DNA of 20,001 nucleotides, taken from contig CAKUAM010000033.1 of assembly GCA_934636305.1 (NCBI GenBank), forward strand, positions 1 through 20,001, given 5' to 3'. A program made the position numbers and the translations under genes. The notes under the pieces were generated by a model. It saw only the letters and a list, made by a program, of their open reading frames with translations, had not been told where the DNA came from and searched no databases. The stretch is from an uncultured Oscillospiraceae bacterium. Lineage in GTDB: Bacteria > Bacillota > Clostridia > Oscillospirales > Oscillospiraceae. Below, piece after piece: positions 14,157 to 20,001 of the stretch (positions within the stretch are counted from its first letter, which is position 1; every line of letters starts with the position of its first letter).

Positions 14157-15263
14157 TCAATGCACGTTTACAACCTCAAACTCGTCGCTGCCGAGCCCGA
14201 GCTTCTTGCCGTGCTCAATGAGATCCTGCCAGTGCGTGTTGCTGTGAACCGCATGGAAGTGATCCTCCTCGTGCGTATGCTCCGCAATCACGCAGTTCGG
14301 CATGACCGGCTGACGGTTGACTGCCTCTGCGCAGGCAAGGTCGATGGCAACAGGGTCGCTCGAGGCGAACATGCCGACATCCGGCACAATGGGCACATCA
14401 TTTTCCGGATGACAGTCGCAGTCCGGGGAAACGTCGCGCACGATGTTAATGCAGTAGGTCGGATGATCCGCCATGACAGCCTTGGCATACTCCGCGATTT
14501 TGCAGTTGAGAAGCTTGACGCTTGTGGCAAATGTCGGGGCAATGGCATCCTTGGGACAGATTGCCAGACAGCGGCCGCAGCCGACGCACTTGCCCGTGTC
14601 GATGGTGCACTTGCCATCTTTGATCTGCGGGCCGTCATGGGCGCAGATCTTTGCGCATGCGCCGCAGCCAACGCAGCGCTCTGTCTCAACATACGGCTTG
14701 CCGTCTGCGTGCATTTCCATCTTGCCTGCGCGCGAGCCGCAGCCCATGCCGATATTCTTGAGCGCGCCGCCGAAGCCGGCCTCCTCATGGCCTTTGAAGT
14801 GCGCAAGAGAGATGATGATGTCTGCGTCCATCACAGCGCGTCCAATTTTTGCAGTCTTGCAGTATTCACCGCCCTCAATCGGCACCTCCACATCGTCTGA
14901 ACCCTTCAGGCCGTCGGCAATGATGATATGACAGCCGGTGGAGAATGGGGAATATCCGTTGAGATATGCCGTGTCAATGTGCTCGAGCGCATTTTTCCGG
15001 CTGCCGACATAGAGCGTATTGCAGTCAGTCAAAAACGGCTTGCCGCCGCGTTCTCTGACAAAGTCTGCAATTACCTTGGCGTAATTGGGCCGCAGAAAGG
15101 CCAGGTTGCCATACTCGCCGAAATGCAGCTTGATGGCGACAAACTTGCCCTCAAAATCCAGCTTGGAAAAATCAGATTTTTCCAGAAGCTTGCGCAGCTT
15201 ATCGAGCTGGGTCACACCGTTGTGACAGCGAAAATCGGTAAAATATACTTTAGAAGTTGCCAT
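14157..15263 (-). CDS. DUF362 domain protein with two [4Fe-4S] ferredoxin motifs
   Basis: Predicted 368 residues. A DUF362 domain surrounds a ferredoxin insert: the N-terminal part includes VAIKLHFGEYGNLAFLRP (42-59), SLAHFKGHEEAGFGGALKNIGMG (152-174), and a C-terminal part SSDPVAIDLACAEAVN (301-316). Two full cluster motifs sit in between, C197-C200-C203-C207 and C226-C229-C232-C236, the second ending CP as in bacterial ferredoxins. The protein is predicted to be a cytoplasmic electron-transfer or iron-sulfur protein; the biochemical role of this family is unknown. Start ATG at 15263 has GGAGG 9 bases upstream; the frame stays open far upstream but that region overlaps the next gene antisense and lacks domain signal. 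Own promoter at 15385-15357. Confidence 0.92.
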   Translation of the reverse strand: MATSKVYFTDFRCHNGVTQLDKLRKLLEKSDFSKLDFEGKFVAIKLHFGEYGNLAFLRPNYAKVIADFVRERGGKPFLTDCNTLYVGSRKNALEHIDTAYLNGYSPFSTGCHIIIADGLKGSDDVEVPIEGGEYCKTAKIGRAVMDADIIISLAHFKGHEEAGFGGALKNIGMGCGSRAGKMEMHADGKPYVETERCVGCGACAKICAHDGPQIKDGKCTIDTGKCVGCGRCLAICPKDAIAPTFATSVKLLNCKIAEYAKAVMADHPTYCINIVRDVSPDCDCHPENDVPIVPDVGMFASSDPVAIDLACAEAVNRQPVMPNCVIAEHTHEEDHFHAVHSNTHWQDLIEHGKKLGLGSDEFEVVNVH

Positions 15264-15356
15264 GGAAGTAGCCTCCGTTTCTATGGCAGCACTGCATAAT
15301 TCAAGCAGAATCCATCGTAGCCCGCGGACGCAATTGCGCTGCCCGATATTTCTTCC

Positions 15357-15385
15357 ATGATAACGCAGCTTTTCTGCCTTGTCAA
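15357..15385 (-). promoter_or_regulatory. Sigma-A promoter of the DUF362 gene
   Basis: Minus-strand TTGACA (15385-15380) and TATCAT (15362-15357) with a 17-bp spacer. The -35 overlaps the last codons of the upstream LysM/GH18 gene, so the DUF362 gene can be expressed independently. Confidence 0.7.
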
Positions 15386-16665
15386 TGCAGCCCAGCACTT
15401 GAAAACATGTAATTCTGCAAGCTGAATCCCGCTGTAAACGGGCGCATGAAATTCCAATAGCCAAGCCCCAGAAGGCCGTATTGCTCAAGCAGTTCATATT
15501 TGGCTTTGCTGCTGCGCGCATCCTCGAACCAGACCTCATGCGGCTGGCCGGAGGCGTCGAGATAATTGCAATACGGCGTCTGGGCCTGCTCGTCAAATTC
15601 GATCTGTGCGCCGTACTGTGCGGCCAGAAGCGGAGCCGCTTCGTTGCCGATGGACTGCGCGCGCGTCTGTCCGGCGGAAAACGGCAGCGTCCAGTCATAG
15701 GCGTAGTTCGGAAAGCCAAGCAGAATTTTCTGCGCCGGGATCTGCGTGGCGGCAAACTCCACCACCCGCCGGACCGATGCAAGCGGTGCAACCGCCATCG
15801 GCGGGCCATACGTGTAGCCCCATTCATAGGTCATCAGCAGCACTGCATCGCAGGCGGCGCCGATGGCGGCATAATCGTGCCCCTCATAAAGAAGGCCTGG
15901 CTGATCCTTGGAGGTTTTGGGCGCGAGCGCAGCGATGAGCGGATATCCCAGCGGCGCAAGTGCCGCATGCAGCCGCTGCAGAAACTGGGCATAGGCTCCG
16001 GCAAGCTCCGCACCGAGGTATTCAAAGTCCACATCCAGCCCGACATAGCCGCACAGCTCCATCTGCCGGAGCACTGCGTCACACAGCGTCTGCTGCAGCT
16101 GCGTATTCAGCAGCAGTGTGCGTGCCCGCGCGCTGGAAAAGACCCCTTCCGGCGTCAAGGTGGACAGATGCAGAAATGGCTGCACCCCGTATGTGTCAGC
16201 CAGCTGTATAAGCCGCTCATCCTCCGGCACGACAAGCGCGCCGTCCGCAGTAAAGCCATATGTGAACGGCATAAGCGCACCGGCATACGGCAGAATCCCG
16301 CGCAGCGTGCATGCCTCTGCATTGGGATAGGCATACCCGGCTGCAAAAACCGCGCGGGTCTGATCGGACTCCAGCCTTGTGACGATGCTCTGACCGGGAT
16401 AGATCCGGTCAGAGCCGGAAAGGTTTGGATTCATCCGGTAAAGGTCGGATAGTGCTGCACCGGCTGCCGCGGCAATGGAAATGAGCGTATCGCCGGGCTG
16501 CACAGTGACAACGGCTTCCGGGCGCAGGACAAGCAGGCTTTGCCCAACGGCCATCCGGTACGGCTCATGCAGGCCATTGTAGCGGGCAAGAAAGCCGGGC
16601 GCAATGGCAAGCGCACGGCCAATGGAATGCAGCGTATCGCCGGGCTGTACAAGATAGATCTGCAA
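15382..16665 (-). CDS. LysM and GH18 domain protein (spore cortex-lytic SleL/YaaH-like)
   Basis: Predicted 427 residues. Two LysM peptidoglycan-binding repeats at the N-terminus (about 2-47, VQPGDTLHSIGRALAI; about 52-97, VQPGDTLISIAAAAG) precede a GH18 glycosidase domain (about 107-415). The catalytic strand reads YVGLDVDFEYLG (207-218) with E215 as the acid, and LLMTYEWGYTYGPPMAVAPL is the matching later barrel strand. This LysM-LysM-GH18 layout is that of SleL/YaaH N-acetylglucosaminidases, which trim cortex muropeptides during spore germination; such proteins often lack a signal peptide, as here. Start is a TTG (16665) with AGGGGGGGA 6 bases upstream and the LysM begins right after it. 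Suggests a spore-forming lineage, though vegetative wall roles are possible. Confidence 0.9.
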   Translation of the reverse strand: MQIYLVQPGDTLHSIGRALAIAPGFLARYNGLHEPYRMAVGQSLLVLRPEAVVTVQPGDTLISIAAAAGAALSDLYRMNPNLSGSDRIYPGQSIVTRLESDQTRAVFAAGYAYPNAEACTLRGILPYAGALMPFTYGFTADGALVVPEDERLIQLADTYGVQPFLHLSTLTPEGVFSSARARTLLLNTQLQQTLCDAVLRQMELCGYVGLDVDFEYLGAELAGAYAQFLQRLHAALAPLGYPLIAALAPKTSKDQPGLLYEGHDYAAIGAACDAVLLMTYEWGYTYGPPMAVAPLASVRRVVEFAATQIPAQKILLGFPNYAYDWTLPFSAGQTRAQSIGNEAAPLLAAQYGAQIEFDEQAQTPYCNYLDASGQPHEVWFEDARSSKAKYELLEQYGLLGLGYWNFMRPFTAGFSLQNYMFSSAGLH

Positions 16666-16705
16666 ACAAATCCCCCCCTATCTGATTCTATGCCGTGCGG
16701 GATGA

Positions 16706-16734
16706 TTGCGTTCTTGTGTGAATTATGCTATAAA
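16706..16734 (+). promoter_or_regulatory. Sigma-A promoter of ung
   Basis: TTGCGT (16706-16711) and TATAAA (16729-16734) spaced by 17 bp, 36 bp upstream of the ung ATG, in the divergent gap shared with the LysM/GH18 gene. Confidence 0.6.
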
Positions 16735-16770
16735 TAGGGACATTCATGGGCAAAACAAGGAGGAACTGAT

Positions 16771-17445
16771 ATGGATCTGACACAGCTTGGCGCATGGCGC
16801 GCACTGCTACAGCCGGAGCTGGAAAAGCCGTATTTTTCGCAGCTTGTCCGGCGTGTGGACGCGGCATACGCCGGTGGCACCGTCTATCCGCCGCAGCAGG
16901 AGCTTTTCTCTGCATTCAGCCTGACGCCGCCTGAGCAGGTGCACGTTGTCATTCTGGGACAGGACCCCTATCACGAGCCAGGGCAGGCCAATGGGCTGGC
17001 CTTTTCCGTGCACGAGGGCGTGAAGCTGCCGCCGTCGCTGCGCAATATTTTCAAGGAGCTGGAGGACGACTGCGGCCTTACCCTATCCGGCAGCGGGGAT
17101 CTGACGCCCTGGGCAAAGCAGGGGGTATTTCTGCTCAACAGCACGCTGAGCGTCGCGGCCGGGCAGGCCGCCAGCCACCAGAGCTTCGGCTGGCAGACCT
17201 TTACGGATGCGGTGGTACAGGCCATCGCTGCGCTGCCGCAGCCGGTTGCATGCATTCTATGGGGCAGCCACGCGCAGAAAAAAGCGCCCATCATCCGGCA
17301 GTGCCGGCATCCGCGTCTGATCGTATCCTCCCCGCATCCAAGCCCCCTGAGCGCGTACCGCGGATTTTTCGGCAGCAGGCCGTTTTCGGCCGTGAATACC
17401 TTCCTCCTGCAAAATAACCAAAAGTGTGTGGACTGGCAGCTGTGA
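16771..17445 (+). CDS. ung: Uracil-DNA glycosylase
   Basis: Predicted 224 residues, the normal family length. Removes uracil from DNA at the start of base-excision repair. Water-activating motif GQDPYH at 63-68 (catalytic D65), the uracil-stacking FSVHEGVKLPPSLRNIFKEL segment (78-97, with the Pro-rich backbone clamp), WAKQGVFLLNSTLSV (114-128, with the uracil-recognising Asn) and the DNA-intercalation loop HPSPLSAYRGF (189-199, catalytic His189) are all present. ATG follows a strong AAGGAGG site. Downstream trmL has its own promoter. Confidence 0.98.
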   Translation: MDLTQLGAWRALLQPELEKPYFSQLVRRVDAAYAGGTVYPPQQELFSAFSLTPPEQVHVVILGQDPYHEPGQANGLAFSVHEGVKLPPSLRNIFKELEDDCGLTLSGSGDLTPWAKQGVFLLNSTLSVAAGQAASHQSFGWQTFTDAVVQAIAALPQPVACILWGSHAQKKAPIIRQCRHPRLIVSSPHPSPLSAYRGFFGSRPFSAVNTFLLQNNQKCVDWQL

Positions 17446-17525
17446 AATCTGCGTATATTCACGAGAGGCGCACCTGTAAAGAGAAATTTTCTTGAAGAAA
17501 AAACGAATTTATTTCGAAAAAAAGG

Positions 17526-17554
17526 TTGAAATCTGCGACGTTTTATCATAGAAT
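17526..17554 (+). promoter_or_regulatory. Sigma-A promoter of the trmL-pgk operon
   Basis: TTGAAA (17526-17531) and TAGAAT (17549-17554), 17-bp spacer, giving a leader of about 33 nt before the trmL start. As trmL and pgk are only 12 bp apart, this promoter probably serves both. Confidence 0.7.
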
Positions 17555-17593
17555 ATGCGTGCCTGCCAATCAGGTGGGCAAGGAGCCGTTAAA

Positions 17594-18112
17594 ATGCTGC
17601 ATATTGTATTGGTAGAGCCGGAGATTCCGGCCAATACGGGCAATATTGCCCGCACCTGCGCTGCGACGGGCAGCGTGCTGCATCTGATCCAGCCGCTTGG
17701 CTTTGATATTTCGGACAAGGCCGTCAAGCGCGCAGGACTTGACTATTGGCACCTGGTGGATGTGCGTGTGTACGAAAATCTGCAGGACTTTTTTGAAAAA
17801 AACGCCCCTGCATGCATGCGGCTGTTTTCCACAAAGGCACCAAGACGCTATGACGAGGCGGATTACCCGGACGGCAGCTATCTGTTCTTCGGCAAGGAGA
17901 CAAAGGGCCTGCCGGAGGAATTTTTGGCTGCGCACTATGAGGACTGCGTCCGTATCCCCATCCGCGCGGAGGCAAGATCGCTCAACCTCAGCAATTCTGT
18001 GGCAGTCGGCGTCTTTGAGGCGCTGCGGCAGCAGAATTTCCCCCACCTGCAGGAGCAGGGAAAAATGGTCAGCTGGAACAGGGAAACAAGCGGGGTATCC
18101 CGCAATCAATAA
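17594..18112 (+). CDS. trmL: tRNA (cytidine/uridine-34 2'-O)-methyltransferase
   Basis: Predicted 172-residue SPOUT methyltransferase that modifies the wobble ribose of tRNA-Leu species. Motif 1 is PEIPANTGNIARTC (9-22), motif 2 LFFGKETKGLPEEF (97-110), motif 3 IPIRAEARSLNLSNSVAVGVFEALRQ (121-146), which together form the knotted S-adenosylmethionine site. I use the ATG at 17594 with AAGGAG upstream; the earlier in-frame ATG at 17555 would lie at or before the transcript start and adds a non-conserved tail. The C-terminus is about 15 residues longer than E. coli TrmL. Confidence 0.93.
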   Translation: MLHIVLVEPEIPANTGNIARTCAATGSVLHLIQPLGFDISDKAVKRAGLDYWHLVDVRVYENLQDFFEKNAPACMRLFSTKAPRRYDEADYPDGSYLFFGKETKGLPEEFLAAHYEDCVRIPIRAEARSLNLSNSVAVGVFEALRQQNFPHLQEQGKMVSWNRETSGVSRNQ

Positions 18113-18124
18113 GGAGGAACACAT

Positions 18125-19324
18125 ATGAACTATAACAAGAAATCTGTTGAAGATATCGACGTAGCCGGCAAGCGCGTACTTTGCCGCTGCGACTTTAACG
18201 TTCCGACCAAGGAAGGCAAGATCACGAGCGACAAGCGCATTGTGGCGGCCCTGCCGACGATCGAATACCTTGTCAAGCACGGCGCACGCGTCATTCTCTG
18301 CTCGCACATGGGCAAGCCGAAAAATGGTCCGGAGCCCGCATTCTCGCTGCAGGTTGTTGCAGACCGTCTGTCTGAGCTGCTGGGTCAGCCGGTCAAGATG
18401 GCCAAGGATGTCGTGGGCGAAAGCGCCCAGTCCCTCGCCGCTTCTCTGAAGGACGGCGAAGTGATGCTGCTGGAGAACACCCGCTTTGAAAAGGGCGAGA
18501 CGAAGAACGATCCCGAGCTTTCCAAGAAGCTTGCTTCCCTGGCGGATATCTTTGTCAACGACGCATTTGGCACCGCGCACCGCGCACATGCTTCCACAGC
18601 AGGCGTTGCAGAGTACCTGCCCGCTGTCTGCGGCTATCTGGTACAGAAGGAAGTTTCCATCATGGGCAAGGCTCTGGCCGATCCGGAGCGTCCGTTTGTT
18701 GCAATTCTCGGCGGTGCAAAAGTTTCTGATAAGCTGAATGTCATCAAGAACCTTCTCGAGAAGGTTGACACGCTCATCATCGGCGGCGGCATGGCCTATA
18801 CGTTTGTGGCAGCCAAGGGCTACGGCATCGGCAAATCCCTGTTTGACGCAGAGAAGGTTGATTACTGCAAGGAAATGATGGCCAAGGCTGAGGAAAAGGG
18901 CGTCAAGCTCCTGCTGCCGATCGACACGGTTGTGGCGAAGGACTTCCCGAACCCGATCGATGGCCCGGTTGAGGTCAAGACGGTTCCCGTTGACCAGATC
19001 CCGGATGACATGGAGGGTCTGGACATCGGCGAAAAGACGCGCGCGCTGTTTGCCGATGCAGTCAAGAATGCCAAGACGGTTGTCTGGAACGGGCCTATGG
19101 GCGTGTTTGAGAACCCGACGCTTGCAAAGGGCACCATCGCAGTTGCACAGGCGCTGGCTGACTCCAGCGCAATCACGATTGTCGGCGGCGGCGACTCCGC
19201 AGCAGCCTGCGAGCAGCTTGGCTTTGCCGACAAAATTACCCACATCTCCACCGGCGGCGGCGCTTCGCTCGAGTTCCTCGAGGGTCTGGAGCTGCCCGGT
19301 ATTGCCTGCCTGCAGGATAAATAA
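18125..19324 (+). CDS. pgk: Phosphoglycerate kinase
   Basis: Predicted 399 residues, full length. Glycolytic enzyme transferring phosphate from 1,3-bisphosphoglycerate to ADP. Signature [19 protein letters not shown] (21-39), SHMGKPKN (60-67), the hinge-region ENTRFEKGE and [14 protein letters not shown], and the nucleotide-side GGGDSAAA (354-361) followed by [21 protein letters not shown] lies just upstream of the ATG. It follows trmL with 12 bp between and precedes tpiA, a glycolytic grouping common in Clostridia. Confidence 0.98.
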   Translation: MNYNKKSVEDIDVAGKRVLCRCDFNVPTKEGKITSDKRIVAALPTIEYLVKHGARVILCSHMGKPKNGPEPAFSLQVVADRLSELLGQPVKMAKDVVGESAQSLAASLKDGEVMLLENTRFEKGETKNDPELSKKLASLADIFVNDAFGTAHRAHASTAGVAEYLPAVCGYLVQKEVSIMGKALADPERPFVAILGGAKVSDKLNVIKNLLEKVDTLIIGGGMAYTFVAAKGYGIGKSLFDAEKVDYCKEMMAKAEEKGVKLLLPIDTVVAKDFPNPIDGPVEVKTVPVDQIPDDMEGLDIGEKTRALFADAVKNAKTVVWNGPMGVFENPTLAKGTIAVAQALADSSAITIVGGGDSAAACEQLGFADKITHISTGGGASLEFLEGLELPGIACLQDK

Positions 19325-19501
19325 GACCGCAAGAATAATGCCGCCGGATCCTTCCGCGCAGGGCTGCGTTGTCCAGACTTGACGCACGGCACGTACGCCT
19401 GCGTCTTGTCCGCCTTGCCCTGCACGAAAATCTCTCGCCGGATGGCCACCGCAGAGACAGAGAACTATTTTGATTTTCAAATATATAGGAGACTTCACAT
19501 T
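19325..19501 (+). other. Structured pgk-tpiA spacer
   Basis: The 177-bp gap contains nested inverted repeats: GCAGGGC (19358-19364) with GCCCTGC (19417-19423), and inside it GACGCA (19381-19386) with TGCGTC (19400-19405), the latter extended by GGC/GCC. No T-run follows, so it is not an evident terminator. It also has a near-direct repeat TGCGTTGTCC (19365) and TGCGTCTTGTCC (19400). The ribosome site TAGGAGA for tpiA is at its end; no confident promoter was seen. Confidence 0.4.
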
Positions 19502-20001
19502 ATGAACAGAAAATATCGTAAGACAGTCATCGCCGGCAACTGGAAGATGAACAAGACCCCCACCGAGACCAAGGCCTTCATGACGGAGTTCAAATCCATC
19601 ATGCCCAAGGGCCGCTGGTGCGATGTTGCGCTGTGCGTTCCCGCTGTCTGCATTCCGACGGCTGTGCGCGCTATGCGTGAAACCCGCGTCGGCATCGGCG
19701 CTGAAAACTGCAACGCCAATGCCTCCGGCGCTTACACCGGTGAGATTGCGGCAAACATGCTGCTTGACGCTGGCTGCAAGTATGTCATTCTTGGCCATTC
19801 CGAGCGCCGCGCCATGGGCGAGACGAACGCGGATGTCAATGCCAAGGTTCTGGCCGCACTTGAGAACGGTCTGATTCCCATCATGTGCGTCGGCGAGAGC
19901 CTGGAGCAGCGTGAGGCCGGCATCACCGAGGAGTGGATCACCATGCAGATCAAGACCGGCCTTGCCTCCATCGGCGAGGACAAGATCCGCAAGATGATCA
20001 T
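19502..20001 (+). CDS. tpiA: Triosephosphate isomerase, 5' part (cut by window end)
   Basis: First 166 residues of a TIM-barrel isomerase interconverting dihydroxyacetone phosphate and glyceraldehyde 3-phosphate. The active-site Lys lies in AGNWKMN (K15), and the electrophilic His in ILGHSERR (H99); NANASGAYTGEIAANML is the family segment before it. The catalytic Glu near residue 165-170 lies just beyond the edge. ATG follows TAGGAGACTTCACATT. Third gene of the trmL-pgk-tpiA row, though a 177-bp structured gap separates it from pgk. Confidence 0.97.
   Translation, partial: MNRKYRKTVIAGNWKMNKTPTETKAFMTEFKSIMPKGRWCDVALCVPAVCIPTAVRAMRETRVGIGAENCNANASGAYTGEIAANMLLDAGCKYVILGHSERRAMGETNADVNAKVLAALENGLIPIMCVGESLEQREAGITEEWITMQIKTGLASIGEDKIRKMI

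Noticed and set aside
15264..15827. N-terminal extension of the DUF362 frame
   Set aside because: The frame is open upstream but runs antisense-in-frame through the LysM/GH18 gene region, is Arg-rich and non-homologous; the ATG at 15263 has a good ribosome site and a promoter just upstream.
17570..19798. Very long open frame on the minus strand opposite trmL, pgk and tpiA (742 codons)
   Set aside because: It mirrors the codon structure of highly expressed genes on the other strand; the product is low-complexity with no recognisable domain and has no ribosome site. Treated as a coding shadow.
1..20001. CRISPR array, tRNA or rRNA genes, defence or toxin-antitoxin genes
   Set aside because: No regularly spaced repeats, no recognisable RNA gene and no such protein families were seen on either strand.

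Overview
The window looks like a chromosome segment of a Gram-positive anaerobe of class Clostridia, probably of the Oscillospiraceae/Ruminococcaceae type. The signs are a moderately GC-rich genome with strong AGGAGG-type ribosome sites, sigma-A promoters with 17-bp spacers, a CUT1 sugar-type ABC importer without its own ATPase, an S-layer-homology protein, a LysM/GH18 spore-cortex-lytic-like enzyme and a DUF362 ferredoxin-like protein. This placement is inferred from gene content and style; no marker gene fixes it.

Positions 1-12334 form an accessory catabolic island. A divergently transcribed LacI-family regulator (191-1225, minus) faces an operon of ten genes (1531-12093, plus): lipoprotein solute-binding protein, two permeases, an ADP-ribosylglycohydrolase-family protein with a long C-terminal extension, a PfkB-family kinase with an altered GAGD motif, a double-SIS-domain protein, a divergent YjbQ/UPF0047 protein, a divergent uridine-phosphorylase-like protein, a nucleoside hydrolase and a DeoD-type purine nucleoside phosphorylase. 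Apart from the 151-bp gap after the binding-protein gene, the genes are packed with 1-20 bp spacers. Four of the ten products belong to families that break N-glycosidic bonds to ribose; a kinase and a SIS protein follow the logic of sugar-phosphate processing. I infer import and dismantling of a ribosylated compound (modified nucleoside, ADP-ribose-like remnant or ribosyl-amine). The true substrate cannot be read from sequence.

The regulator-operon gap holds a sigma-A promoter for each direction, a 42-bp palindrome centred at 1315/1316 and an 18-bp LacI-type operator centred at 1505/1506. The two centres are 190 bp apart, close to a whole number of helical turns. The island is bracketed by two inverted copies of a 161-bp palindromic MITE-like element (1-161 and 12174-12334).

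Positions 12335-14156 are a boundary: a second, unrelated MITE-like element (12592-12734), a terminator-like hairpin, then an exported S-layer-homology protein on the minus strand. Minus-strand genes for a DUF362/2x[4Fe-4S] protein and a LysM-GH18 enzyme follow (14157-16665).

Positions 16706-20001 are core housekeeping on the plus strand: ung with its own promoter, then trmL, pgk and the start of tpiA, the last cut by the window edge.
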